From Gliomastix tumulicola (Eukaryota; Ascomycota; Sordariomycetes; Hypocreales; Bionectriaceae): 64,000 bases of DNA. This document shows positions 44,232 through 54,625 of this stretch, piece by piece. The position numbers were made by a program, and so were the translations under genes. The notes under the pieces were generated by a model that saw only the letters and a program-made list of their open reading frames with translations, was not told where the DNA came from and made no database searches. The stretch lies in the NCBI GenBank assembly GCA_001599755.1, contig BCHX01000001.1, positions 4,526,001-4,590,000 on the forward strand, read 5' to 3'. Position 1 is the stretch's first letter. Every line of letters begins with the position of its first letter.

Positions 44232-45444
44232 GTACGCATAGCGTATGGAGAGGCCATTGGCACGTGCGCATGAAGGACGGCAGAGGCAAAGGCGTAGAGA
44301 TGTTTGTGGCAGCTGGCCACAGACCTTGCCTAGCCGCTTCTGTTTGGGCGGCGGTGTGAGATTCAGCCTCGATCTCGAGCTTACCACATGGACAACAGGA
44401 CAGCAATCAAGTGAACGGATCCGGGGGTTTTTCCCCGTATTGCCCTTTTCGGCATTTTGAAGCATACTGGGATTGCCTTTGGCTTTGGCGGCCTAGAACC
44501 ATTCCCGGCAGCTTGTTCACTTCTTCCCCCCCGAACACGATGACTGTCCATCCTTTGTCCTTGAGGTTTCTAGAGGCTTATCTGTGCTTTTGTCTACCTA
44601 CATTGGTTTTGATTACTCCTCCGCATCTACAAAAGCAAGAGAGGGAGGTATCCAAAGAGGGAAATCAAAGAATACTGGCAGGAATACTTCGATAGGGACA
44701 GTTTGGCGACTGGAGTGCAAATGCGAGCAAATGATTTTGATTTTTCTTTTTACCTACTTAGTTCTTTCTCTTTTCATTCTTCCTGTTACCAGACTCTGCC
44801 CGCTACTCCTGGTTCTCAACATAGCACAGCACAGAATATCTTGGCTTTGCTACTTTCCTCTCTCTTTTGGGTTATTCTACAAGATTTAGGCGTCATGGCT
44901 TTTCCTTTCAAAAACATGCGTTTCCTCTGTTCTGCAGGTGATCTGTGTGTGCAACGACCGTGTCAGGAATGCGCGGCGCCACGAGATGCCAACTGAGTAG
45001 CACATGGTCCTGAATCAGCCAGTGATAACGGTAAATGCCATCCACACTGCAAAGAGGGCGTTCCACGGGTTCTAGAAGCCATCACGGCCGGTTCTAGGGC
45101 CGTGAATGAATCAGGTCCTTTCCCCACCGGCAGCTGATGGAGGGTAGAGAGATAGACAGTTGTTAGACATGCAGCATATCTCCGCTAACGGTGACACTAC
45201 TGCAAGTTGGATACCGGAAGGGCGGCCAATTGGAAGCCGGGTTATCTCCATCAACAGCGCCCTATTTGACTGCAAGGTGCGTTTCCTCCTTCGACCGGCA
45301 GTGATCCCGGTCCGAAGTGAGGAGAGCGACGTTTGCCGGATTGACAGCTTATAAGGTCGAGGTCGACCGGTCTGTGATCTTAGATTTTGCCTTTGTTTCC
45401 CCTCATTGTCTAATATTAGTCTGGAATCACATTGACGCCTTATC
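44232..45444. other. Spacer between CDC42 and agmatinase genes
   Basis: The left two-thirds are T-rich and probably CDC42 3' UTR plus spacer. The right end is the agmatinase promoter, with a TATAAG element at 45350-45355, 90 bp before its ATG. No gene is visible. Confidence 0.45.
45350..45355 (+). promoter_or_regulatory. TATA-like box of the agmatinase gene
   Basis: TATAAG (within CTTATAAGG), 90 bp upstream of the ATG at 45445. Confidence 0.4.
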
Positions 45445-46765
45445 ATGAAGCCTGTCGACGCCCTCAAGGCGCTGCTTTTTGCTGGTGCGTGTGCTGCCTG
45501 TGGTGGCCATGCCGATGGCAAGGAATGGACCAAGGAGGAGCTGGATGAGCTGGAGGCCAAATGGGGATACGAGGTTGGTCACTGTGATGCCTACTTGTGT
45601 CTTCGGTCGGCTGATAGTCGTGTGTAGTGGTCGTTCTCAGGCATTGGGTCCTTTGCTCACCTGGACTACGTCAAATGTCTTACCCATCCCGAGGAGCATT
45701 TTGATATCGCCGTCTTGGGAGCACCGTTCGACACAGCAGTCAGCTACCGTCCCGGTAAGACCTTGTTATCATCATCATCATCATCATCATCATCACTCTA
45801 CAGCATAGAACCGCCCTGCTAAACAGATGGGGAATGAAGGAGCGAGGTTCGGCCCGCGGTCCATCCGCCAGGCCTCGGCCAGACAGACGACCTTCCGCGG
45901 CTTCAACCCGCGCGCGGGCATCAACCCGTACGAGAACTGGGCGCGCATCGTCGACTGCGGCGACATCCCGATCACGCCCTTCGACAACGAGGTCGCGCGC
46001 GAGCAGATGACGCAGGCCCTCACGGAGCTCGGCAAGCGGCCGTCCGTGTCGGCGCTGGCGCCCAAGCCGCGCATCATGACGCTCGGCGGCGACCACAGCC
46101 TCACGCTGCCGGCGCTGCGCGCCCTCAGGGAGATCCACGGGCGGCCCGTGCGCGTGCTGCACTTCGACGCGCACCTCGACACGTGGGACCCGGCCAAGTA
46201 CCCGAGCTACTGGGGCGCGACGCACTTCACGCACGGCAGCATGTTCTGGATGGCGAACCGCGAGGGCCTGCTGCCCAACGGCACGGGCAGCCCGTCGGTG
46301 CACGCCGGGCTGAGGACGCGGCTGAGCGGCATCGACGCCGCGGACCACGACGACGACACGGCGCAGAACTGGGTGCGCTTCTCGGCCGACGAGATGGACG
46401 ACCTGGGCACGGCCGGCATCATCGACGGCATCATGAGCGCGCTCGGCACAGAGGACCCCGTGTACCTGTCCGTGGACATCGACGTGCTGGACCCGGCGTT
46501 TGCGCCCGGGACCGGCACGCCCGAGCCCGGCGGCTGGACGACGCGCGAGCTGATCCGCGTGCTGAGGGGCGTCGAGGGTCTGAATGTCGTCGGCGCCGAT
46601 GTCGTCGAGGTCTCGCCGGCGTACCAGGGGAGGGGCGAGGAGACGGCTCTCGCGGCCGCGCAGGTCGCGTATGAGATTATCACGTCGATGGTGAAGAAGG
46701 GCATGAAGGAGATGGGGAAGGAGGGCGACTCTGAGTCGGTGTCTGGGGGGAAGGACGAGCTTTGA
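45445..46765 (+). CDS. Agmatinase/ureohydrolase with signal peptide and C-terminal KDEL
   Basis: The three exons are 45445-45573, 45628-45754 and 45840-46765, encoding 393 residues. The enzyme family hydrolyses agmatine (or a related guanidino compound) to putrescine and urea with two Mn ions. The metal ligands are all present: GGDHSLT, LHFDAHLDTWD and SVDIDVLDPAFAPGTGTPEPGG; SYRPGARFGPRSIR is the usual N-terminal block, spliced across intron 2. Residues 1 to about 23 look like a signal peptide (hydrophobic ALKALLFAGACAACGG). The last four residues are Lys-Asp-Glu-Leu directly before the stop (46751-46762), an ER retrieval signal. Together they predict residence in the ER lumen. Substrate choice among agmatine and related guanidino compounds is not certain. 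Intron 2 carries an (ATC)n run and must end in AAG, since the CAG sites before it lead to stops. Confidence 0.92.
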
Positions 46766-46887
46766 GGCGGCCACGGTACGGTAAGGTCTTGGGTCTCGGG
46801 GGTTGGTTGGTGTTGGGTGTGCTGAATAGTTGCTTGGGACAGTGAACAATAGCGAACAAGTGTGTCGCACTATTGACTACAGTAGGT

Positions 46888-46931
46888 ACTACTAGTAGTC
46901 CATCGTATAAACATCCTACTACTAGTAGTAG
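46888..46931. repeat. Two perfect palindromes 3' of the agmatinase gene
   Basis: ACTACTAGTAGT at 46888-46899 (12 bp) and CTACTACTAGTAGTAG at 46916-46931 (16 bp) are each perfect palindromes, and they share the same core, so the two can also pair with one another. They sit directly before an AATAAA signal. Confidence 0.65.
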
Positions 46932-46933
46932 TT

Positions 46934-46939
46934 AATAAA
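46934..46939 (+). terminator. Probable poly(A) signal of the agmatinase gene
   Basis: An exact AATAAA 169 bp after the stop codon and 2 bp after the second palindrome. Confidence 0.45.
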
Positions 46940-48180
46940 AAGAGGCCCGTGTGGCCATTGACGAAGCTATTCAGCCGTTGATGTCCGGTCAACACGACCA
47001 CTCTTATCGGACCGGGATGCGTCTATCTTATCGATAGAGGATGCATTAATGCCGGTGCTGGATCGGAAAATAGGGGGAAAGTGCGTGGTCGAGTGGAGGG
47101 AAATTTGGCCCCCAGGAAATCTCTCCTGAAAGCCCACACCACCTCGACGGCTCAGCCCAATGGCCGTTTTCGACGATGACTCCCAGGAGATGATCGTTCT
47201 GTCCTCGTGCTGAGAGGCACGAAGCATCCCCCATCCATCACGGACGTTCGCCTCCAGGAGGCGCGTGCCACACGTGGAAAGGATGTTCGTCGCGTTATCG
47301 TAGCGGCAAACTACGCCCAGACAGGGCAGTTCGGAGGTCGAAGCACGCGAAACCCACGGCAGATGCATTTCACCACTCAACCATGCCATTCTCAGCCTCA
47401 TCCAGGGGGCATCGCCGCTCCTCCAGAAGCGCCACACAGGAGGTGCGATATCGCGCGGCGGTGGAGCCATCTGTTAAAGTGGCATGTCAAGCCAAGAAGG
47501 GGGCTAATGTAACAAAGAGATTTAGCACCCAAGGCCAGAAGCCACCTCCAATCTTTCATCTCCAATTCGCGGCCGGCGTCGAAGCGGTCAGTCTAGGATA
47601 ATTGGCAGTCCAATGTACTGGTTCTCAGGTGTGCGGGACACCAGCCAGACACCACGTCAGCCCTGCAGAGGATGTGAGCACAGCGATCGGGCCCCTGGAG
47701 TCGTTGACGATTCGACGTCGCGATTCTGGGCCCCTTTTTCTGCATTAGTGTTTGGGAGGAAGGGGGACCCTCGCAAATCACGTCCAGGCAGGGTGTTGAG
47801 TGAGGTGAGGTGAGGTGCTGGGTGGTGCAGCAGCAGCAGCAGCAGCGGCGAGGGGGAGGTACGTACCGCAAAAGTACTGGGCTCGTGCTTGTGACATTGT
47901 GCACGCCGTTGGGCGCCCCGTCGTTCAATAATTGTCCACGGGCCAGGCTTGGTGGAATACGAGTAGACTCCTCTCTCTCCGAGCGTGGCGTCCCCGGCCT
48001 CTGCTATTCTAGTGTCAAATGGGACATCTGCCTGGTCTGCCGCGGGCTGCTGCCACAGCTCGACTTACACGGCATGCTCGTGTGAGCGAACGGGTGTCTT
48101 GCTTGACGGGTAGAGGGCGGTACAACTCGGATACAGGCATGGTGATGGCCCCACTCTTGACGGACAGCAGAACGCTTCAG

Positions 48181-48220
48181 GGGGCCTCTTTGGGGCCTCT
48201 TTGGGGCCGTTTAGGGGCCT
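48181..48220. repeat. Tandem 11-bp repeat, 3.6 copies
   Basis: GGGGCCTCTTT occurs twice exactly, then as GGGGCCGTTTA, then a partial GGGGCCT. Confidence 0.8.
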
Positions 48221-49917
48221 AGAGTGCGCGAGGGCCCTGAAAAGTTGGGCAAGCCGCCTGGACCCCTGCCGGCCGTCATTAAACTACAATTCCAACCCCA
48301 TCCCATTCGGGTAATCGTCCCTGCCCAGGTGTTGAAATCGGCTGCAGCTTGTGCAAGGACCTCTGCCCCCTGTTCCTTCCTGACCCTGGACCGTCTCCGC
48401 CCGTTGTCTTGACTGGTCTGTCTTCACTTTCTTCCTCTCACGCTCGCTTCTCTCTTCCGTTCCTCTCGCCCTCACTCTCCTCCCCTTGGCATGATTTCTT
48501 TCTCCTCCGCCTCTCCTTCTTCTCCTTCGTGCGCATTCATTATCGTCTTTTTCACTCCACTCTCGTTTCTTTTGGTTCACTCCATCGAATCAAACCCTTC
48601 CCTCGTTCCTTCGTTTCTCATCTGACCCCCTTCCTTTCATTCTTTCCCCCCTCCCCTACCGTTGCCATTACCTACCGGGCTTCGAGGCATCAGTGCGCCC
48701 TAGCTCCCCAGCGGCCTCATTCACATTGCCTCGCCTGTAATCCATCCAGACCGTCTCTTGGGTGGGTTGTTGGCCTGCGCGCATAAACCCCCCGCCCCAA
48801 TTCCAGTCCCTGGGCCCTGTCCGTCCTTTTTGGTCCCTTTTTATTTTCATTCTTGCCGTCTCTTTGTTCTTCGATTGCTCCGGTCATTCCTCCTCGATCT
48901 CGGTGTCTCAGCCTGTCTGTCTCCCTCAAGCAGGACCGTCCCTCGTGCCTTCTCTGTCTCCTACCACTCGGGAGAACCTAGAGCCCCGGACCGAGACTCG
49001 GCCTCGTTGTCGGATTCGCTTCGCTTCGCTTTGGTTTTTGCCTCCTAGGGGCAGTCTATCTCGTCGAGGTAAGTGCTACTTGCTCGAGTCTCCAACGATC
49101 TCGCTGGAACCATCTGGGTATCTTCCCACCCAGCTCTCTCATCGTTCCTCTGCCGTCCTCATCCTCACTCTCCTCTCCTCTCTGCACCCTAAGACCTTCG
49201 CGCCCGTTTCCTTTCTGCGCCGTTGCGCCTAATGTCCTCTTCCTCCTACAGCTATCCCGTGAATCTCTCAGAGAACTGGCTCCTAAACTCGCACTCGCTC
49301 TAGGTTCAGCGTCATCGTGGCACATGCCATTGGTTACTCGCCTCAACACCGTCACTCGTTCGAAACCGATATAAGCCTACTTCTTGATCCTTCACAACAG
49401 TATCTTCAGTTTGGATCATACTTTCGATACATCTTCTTCACAGACCAAGTCTTCGATTCGTTCCGAGCATCGCCCTTGTCTTGTATACCATATTTATTGC
49501 ATAATACGACGCTTTGCCGCCATAGACTTGCGATCCCGACCTTCAACTCCAGCATATTTTAGCTCCGTCGACTCTACGACGGCTTCTTTGGATACGTCTT
49601 CAGTTCTTTCGCTGCATTGCTCAAGCAAAACGTCTGTTGCATTTCAGAGCTCAAAAGAGCCTTGGCTTTCGGTGGAATCGTTTTCGAGTCCTAATCGACA
49701 ACCTATCGGCCTGGAGCACCGATTTCAATCACTTGCCGACACCTTTTCCCAACACATTACCAATATCTTGTTATAATCCTCGAGCGCGCTTCGATCTCGA
49801 GACACTACGATACTTCGATATTCTCTCCGTGCCTCCTGAGGGCACGTCTAGTATTTCAAAACGGCTGTCCTGTCGCAAGTCGGGAGGGGCTCACAGGTCC
49901 CCCCTCATCTTCTCGGG

Positions 49918-52272
49918 ATGCAGGATCTCAATGGAGCTGTTGGCCAGAGGCCCAATGGTGGTCGCTTCGGTCATGCTTCCAAGCCTTCCAACAGCGATAC
50001 TGGCTTTTCCCACGGAGCCTTTACCTCGAACGTCTCTGGCTTCGCCGACCGCCACCCTCGACGTGGCACCAACATTCCTTCGCTTAGCACGCAGGCCATG
50101 AATCAGGCCCAGAACATGCCCAGTGCGACGGTTGATATGCAGACTCCCGGAACGGCGTTTGACATGCAGTTCACTCCTCTTTTGCCTTCGCAGCTTCTTC
50201 TCGGCAGTCCCTTCCAACCCGGCTCTCCCGCTGCCTTTGGAAGCCCCCAGTTTCAGAGCATCTCCGGTTTCCAGCAGACGCAACAGCAGCAGCAGGTTGG
50301 CAACCAACAGCACAACGGCCTCTCGAGCCCGGTCCCTCAGAACATGTCGCCTCAGACATACCAGGCCATGGTTTCTCCCTCCGCCTACGGGGCTCCCCAG
50401 TTCTACGCTCCTCCCCAGTCTCCGACTGGCAACTTTAACATGCAGGTGCCGATCCAGCCCAGCTCGCCGGTTTCCATGAACACAGCTGCCGTCACGGGCA
50501 CCAGCCGAACGGTCTATCTCGGCAACATTCCGCCTGACACCACCGCCGAGGAGATCCTGGGCCACGTTAGGAGTGGTCAGATCGAGTCGGTTCGCCTGCT
50601 TCCCGACAAGAACTGCGCCTTCATTTCGTTCCTTGACGCCAGCTCCGCCACCCACTTCCACTCAGATGCCATCTTGAAGAAGCTTTGCATCAAGGGCCAG
50701 GATATCAAAGTCGGCTGGGGAAAGCCCTCGCAGGTCCCCACCTCGGTCGCTCTAGCTGTGCAGCAGTCTGGTGCTTCTCGCAATGTCTACCTTGGTAATC
50801 TTCCTGAGGACGTCAGTGATGAAGAGCTTCGGGAGGATCTGGGCAAGTTCGGTGCCATCGACACGATCAAGCTTGTGCGCGAGAAGAGCATTGCCTTTGT
50901 GCACTATCTTTCCATCGCCAACGCCATCAAGGCAGTGACACAATTGCCACAGGAGGCAAAGTGGCAGGCTCCTCGTCGCGTATACTATGGCAAGGACCGC
51001 TGTGCCTATGTCTCCAAGACGCAGCAGCAGAACGCAGCCCAGTACCTGGGTATCTCCCCTGGTTACGCCCATACGCTGACTGGTGCCGACCGCGATCTTA
51101 TCTCGAATGCTCTGGCTCAGCAATCCGTAGCTGCTGCCGCTGTTGCCACTACTGCTGGCGGCATCAACAACTTGGGCAACCGGACAATATATCTAGGCAA
51201 CATCCACCCAGAGACCACGATCGAGGAGATTTGCAATGTTGTCAGGGGAGGACTGCTTCACCATATTCGCTACATTCCCGACAAGCACATCTGCTTCGTA
51301 ACCTTCATCGATCCCACTGCCGCCGCATCATTCTACGCCCTCAGCAATCTGCAGGGTCTGATGATTCACAACCGACGCCTCAAGATTGGTTGGGGCAAGC
51401 ACTCCGGTGCTCTTCCTCCTGCCATCGCAATGGCTGTTAGTGGCGGAGCATCGCGAAACGTCTACATTGGCAACCTCGACGAGACTTGGACCGAGGAGCG
51501 CCTTCGCCAGGACTTTGCAGAGTACGGCGAAATCGAGCTGGTCAACACGCTGCGGGAGAAGAGCTGTGCATTCGTCAACTTCACCAACATTGCCAATGCT
51601 ATCAAGGCCATCGAAGCCATCCGAGGAAGGGAGGAGTACAGAAAGTTCAAGGTCAACTTCGGCAAGGATCGGTGCGGTAACCCTCCTCGTCAACTGCAGA
51701 GCTCACAATCCCCGCGTGGGGACGGTGGCACGTCGCCGCCGCCGCATGAGGTGCAGAACGGAGGCTCTCCGACCAACGGGCAGCAGGGGGGCTCGTTCCA
51801 GAACAACAATCCCTTGACTATGTACCTGAACCACCTGTCACAGCAGGCAGTACAACAGCAGCATCAGCAGCATTCACAGCTAGCTGCTCAGCAAAATGCG
51901 CTCTTCGGTACCGCCCAGCAGTCTGCGAATGAGCTGACGCTCGAGGTGCCCCAGCAGGGTATTCACGGACACGGGCAGTCAGCGAGCATCTCGAACGGGC
52001 TTGCCATGACCGGCAGCTCCGGCGCCACGACTATCGGGGGCCTGCTGGCGCCCTCGCGGTCCCAACACAGCCGTGCCGTCAGCCTTCCAGTTCTCGCCCC
52101 CGGCTTCGAGAACGGCGGGACGAGTCCCAGCAGCGTTCCCGGTAGCAACGGAAGCGACGGTGAACGACGTGGCCATCACTACCAGTCGAGCTACGGCGGG
52201 ATCGGCGGAGGATTCGGACTCGCCATCCAGGGCGGTCTGAACGGATGGGTTGAAGAGGAGGTGGCCAACTAA
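49918..52272 (+). CDS. RNA-binding protein with four RRM domains (Mrn1/Nrd1-type)
   Basis: A single exon of 784 residues. A disordered Gln/Pro/Ser-rich N-terminal region (1-190) is followed by four RNA recognition motifs, each with a clear RNP2: TVYLGNIPPDT (about 197), NVYLGNLPEDV (about 288), TIYLGNIHPET (about 422) and NVYIGNLDETW (about 514). The RRMs come as two pairs, with VGWGK or IGWGK ending the first member and YGKDRC or FGKDRC ending the second. This arrangement is that of yeast Mrn1 and fission yeast Nrd1/Msa2, cytoplasmic mRNA regulators of stress response and differentiation. The C-terminal 200 residues are low-complexity, Gln- and Gly-rich, and likely support granule formation. 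A long pyrimidine-rich leader lies upstream. Confidence 0.92.
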   Translation: MQDLNGAVGQRPNGGRFGHASKPSNSDTGFSHGAFTSNVSGFADRHPRRGTNIPSLSTQAMNQAQNMPSATVDMQTPGTAFDMQFTPLLPSQLLLGSPFQPGSPAAFGSPQFQSISGFQQTQQQQQVGNQQHNGLSSPVPQNMSPQTYQAMVSPSAYGAPQFYAPPQSPTGNFNMQVPIQPSSPVSMNTAAVTGTSRTVYLGNIPPDTTAEEILGHVRSGQIESVRLLPDKNCAFISFLDASSATHFHSDAILKKLCIKGQDIKVGWGKPSQVPTSVALAVQQSGASRNVYLGNLPEDVSDEELREDLGKFGAIDTIKLVREKSIAFVHYLSIANAIKAVTQLPQEAKWQAPRRVYYGKDRCAYVSKTQQQNAAQYLGISPGYAHTLTGADRDLISNALAQQSVAAAAVATTAGGINNLGNRTIYLGNIHPETTIEEICNVVRGGLLHHIRYIPDKHICFVTFIDPTAAASFYALSNLQGLMIHNRRLKIGWGKHSGALPPAIAMAVSGGASRNVYIGNLDETWTEERLRQDFAEYGEIELVNTLREKSCAFVNFTNIANAIKAIEAIRGREEYRKFKVNFGKDRCGNPPRQLQSSQSPRGDGGTSPPPHEVQNGGSPTNGQQGGSFQNNNPLTMYLNHLSQQAVQQQHQQHSQLAAQQNALFGTAQQSANELTLEVPQQGIHGHGQSASISNGLAMTGSSGATTIGGLLAPSRSQHSRAVSLPVLAPGFENGGTSPSSVPGSNGSDGERRGHHYQSSYGGIGGGFGLAIQGGLNGWVEEEVAN

Positions 52273-52924
52273 TGAAACGACCAGGCCTGGAAATGAAAGA
52301 GACATGAGGGGGGAAAAGCAAAAACAAAAACACAATGACGGGGAAACTTGCCTACTTTGTTGTAATTGCTGCGGGGCACGAACATGTCGTCTCGCTCTAA
52401 TAATGTCGGTCTTCACACCAAACGCTTTCTTTATTGATACTTGCCCTCTCTTTCGGTGTATGATGTTGGATCTTCTTTACGTTTCCTCGGTCGATAGTAC
52501 GAAAACCTTTGCGCACAATCTCTTTTCTTGATCATCGGGTTGGGCCCTCGAGATGAGGGTATGATTCTCTGCTAGGCGGGCATGGTGGTACAGCGATGGA
52601 AGCGTGACGGTGACGGGCACGAGAGATGGATGGGAGGCCAAGGGGTGAGAGAGGCCACGACGGCCAGACTGGTCAAATTAGGAGTTAGGAACACGTTTTT
52701 GCAAATGGCATATATCTTTATCTATGACGATAAGTCGCATATCTAAGGCCTCACCTTGTGTAAAAGAAGTGACTTGACTGTCGCTTTGTGCCTGTTTGCA
52801 TCTGAGTCTATCTAACGTGATCAAGTCGAACTGCACCTACTATCAATGCTAATAACCAGTTATATATACACTCCGGAATCTATCTATCTACCTTCATTAT
52901 GTATGGATCGTGGCCATTACGAAT
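52273..52924. other. Convergent 3' spacer
   Basis: The RRM gene and the acid phosphatase gene converge here. The sequence turns AT-rich after 52670. No gene is visible. Confidence 0.45.
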
Positions 52925-54625
52925 CTAGTGGCCGGCGGGTTCGGGCTTGGATGGGAAGGCCGGGGCGCCGATGTTGGCACGGCACTGCTGCTTCCAGTCG
53001 ACGGGCGTGAACTTATCTACGATGGACTTGAAGGCCGCCTTTTGTGTGTGATTTAAATCTCGGTCAGTCACCTGGATCCCCTTCTCCGCCGTGGGAGAAG
53101 GCACTTGAAAAAGGGGGTGGGGGGGGGAGAAGACATAATATCGGTTGCAAAGGGTGGGAATATAGGGTAAGGGTGGTGGTGGTGTTGGTGGTGGAAGGGG
53201 AGCACTCACCAGGGTGCAGAAGGACTCGTTGCCTTCGAGGTGGTTCCCGGGGGTCTTGCAGCCGGGGATGGTGACGGGCTTGTCGTTGTAGCGGAGGCGG
53301 ACGTAGTAGCCCTCGAGCTGCTTCCTCTCGCGCTCGGAGAGGTCGGGCGTGGGCTTGCGGCCGATACCGGCGGGCGGCACGCCCGGTTTGCTGCCGAAGA
53401 GGGAGGAGAGCCATGTGGTCGGGGACTTGGAGGTGGAGGCCCCGGACTTCGGGAGAGGGGTGTCAGAGTGGCGGAAGAGCTCGAGGGCGATGTGGCTCGT
53501 GAACGGCGGCCATGCGTCCTCGTTGTAGGCACCTAGACTGGAGAGGGCGCCGGCGAGGGTCGTGTCGTGGCAGCCGCTGAGGCCGAAGCGGATGTGGGGG
53601 TGGGCGACGCCGCGTCCTCCCTGGATCTCGTACTGGCCGTCGGCGGTGGTGTTCTCGACGCTGCCGACCATACGTGCTACGACGTCGCCGAGGAGACCAC
53701 CAATACCGAGGGTGCGGTACTCCTGGCTCTCCACGTAGCCGGCGTACCACTCCTCGACGCCGATCTTCTCGATAATCTGCTTGATCTTGGGGTCGTAGAA
53801 GTCCTTGGGCAGCCTCGTCTCGGGCCCGTGGGCCGCCGTCGCGTTGATGGTGTCCATGAGGCCGCTGAGGCGGGGCCTGCCGTCCACGGCGACCTTCTGG
53901 CTGTCGGCGGGGAAGTACCGGCCGAGCTTGCGGGTGAGGTACGCCATGTCCTCGGTGTCGTTCCAGCGGTCGGCGGCGCGCTGGGCGAAGGCGCGAGAGA
54001 GCGCGGCGAAGCGGCGGCAGTTGCTGTCGTTGGGGAACAGCGTCTCGTCGCCGGGGGCGCGGGCGAGCATGGTCAGCGGCGGCAGGTCGGCATCGCGGGT
54101 GTGGGCCGGGTACAGGCCGTGCAGGGCCTGCTGCATGGACTCGAGGGCGCGCGGGATGGGCGTCGCGCGCAGGTAGAGGGTGCCCGCGGCGGACGGCGTG
54201 AGCGAGGGCGGGAGGAAGCCGAGGCGGTCGACGTAGAGGGTGCGCAGGCGGCGGCCGAGCGCCGTGGTGGTCTCGCGGCCGCGGTCGGTGAGCATGCCCA
54301 TGTCGCAGATGGCGTCGAGCTCGCCCTTGGGCCCCGCGGCGACGACGGGGGCACCGCGGTGGCCGAAGGCTTCCAGGCGGCGCTGCCACTCGAGCGAGGA
54401 GAACTTGCCCGAGTCCGGGTCGAGGACGGCGCTGCGCAGGTGGCGGGCGGCCGCGCAGTACGGCCAGAAGGCGGGTAGGCCCGTCGTGTCCTGGAAGCGA
54501 GGGGTCACGGGCGTGCGCTCGCCGTGCCGGAGGAGGATCTGGACGAGCTGCAGCTGGAGCGAAGGGGGGTAGAGCTCGGCCAGCTCGGCGTCGGAGTACG
54601 GCGGGCGGGGTTGGAGGGTCGACAT
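52925..54625 (-). CDS. Histidine acid phosphatase (branch 2, ACP6-like)
   Basis: Two exons on the minus strand, 53210-54625 and 52925-53038, encode 509 residues. The catalytic RHGERTP motif is at residues 33-39 and the proton-donor pair is in GLSGCHDTTLAG near residue 370. There is no signal peptide on this start, so it is probably intracellular. The family removes phosphate through a phospho-histidine intermediate; the closest animal relative in layout is the lysophosphatidate phosphatase ACP6. The stretch 53039-53209 starts with gtgagt, has a CTGAC branch site and ends in AAG, and its removal joins FCTL to AAFKSIVDKFTPVDW. It is 171 nt long with no stop, so an unspliced form would only add 57 Pro-rich residues. 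An in-frame ATG at 54850 could add 75 N-terminal residues; I prefer 54625, as the extra part is low-complexity. Confidence 0.88.
   Translation of the reverse strand: MSTLQPRPPYSDAELAELYPPSLQLQLVQILLRHGERTPVTPRFQDTTGLPAFWPYCAAARHLRSAVLDPDSGKFSSLEWQRRLEAFGHRGAPVVAAGPKGELDAICDMGMLTDRGRETTTALGRRLRTLYVDRLGFLPPSLTPSAAGTLYLRATPIPRALESMQQALHGLYPAHTRDADLPPLTMLARAPGDETLFPNDSNCRRFAALSRAFAQRAADRWNDTEDMAYLTRKLGRYFPADSQKVAVDGRPRLSGLMDTINATAAHGPETRLPKDFYDPKIKQIIEKIGVEEWYAGYVESQEYRTLGIGGLLGDVVARMVGSVENTTADGQYEIQGGRGVAHPHIRFGLSGCHDTTLAGALSSLGAYNEDAWPPFTSHIALELFRHSDTPLPKSGASTSKSPTTWLSSLFGSKPGVPPAGIGRKPTPDLSERERKQLEGYYVRLRYNDKPVTIPGCKTPGNHLEGNESFCTLVSAPLPPPTPPPPLPYIPTLCNRYYVFSPPHPLFQVPSPTAEKGIQVTDRDLNHTQKAAFKSIVDKFTPVDWKQQCRANIGAPAFPSKPEPAGH

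Larger units (their letters stand above)
46766..49917. other. Spacer and long leader upstream of the four-RRM gene
   Basis: The left part is the agmatinase 3' end. 46950-48300 holds no gene. A tandem 11-bp repeat lies at 48181-48220. From about 48360 to 49917 the plus strand is strongly pyrimidine-rich and is likely promoter plus long 5' leader of the RNA-binding protein gene. A good candidate for a leader intron runs from gtaagt at 49069 to ctacag at 49251 (183 nt), with a CTAAT branch-like site at about 49229. Many short upstream frames occur. No separate protein gene is supported. Confidence 0.5.

Noticed and set aside
45740..46870. 376-codon minus-strand frame over the agmatinase gene
   Set aside because: Shadow of the GC-rich agmatinase exon; Arg/His-rich with no domain.
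53463..54478. Frames of about 300 codons on both strands within the acid phosphatase gene
   Set aside because: Shadows of a GC-rich exon; the RHGERTP-containing frame is the real one.
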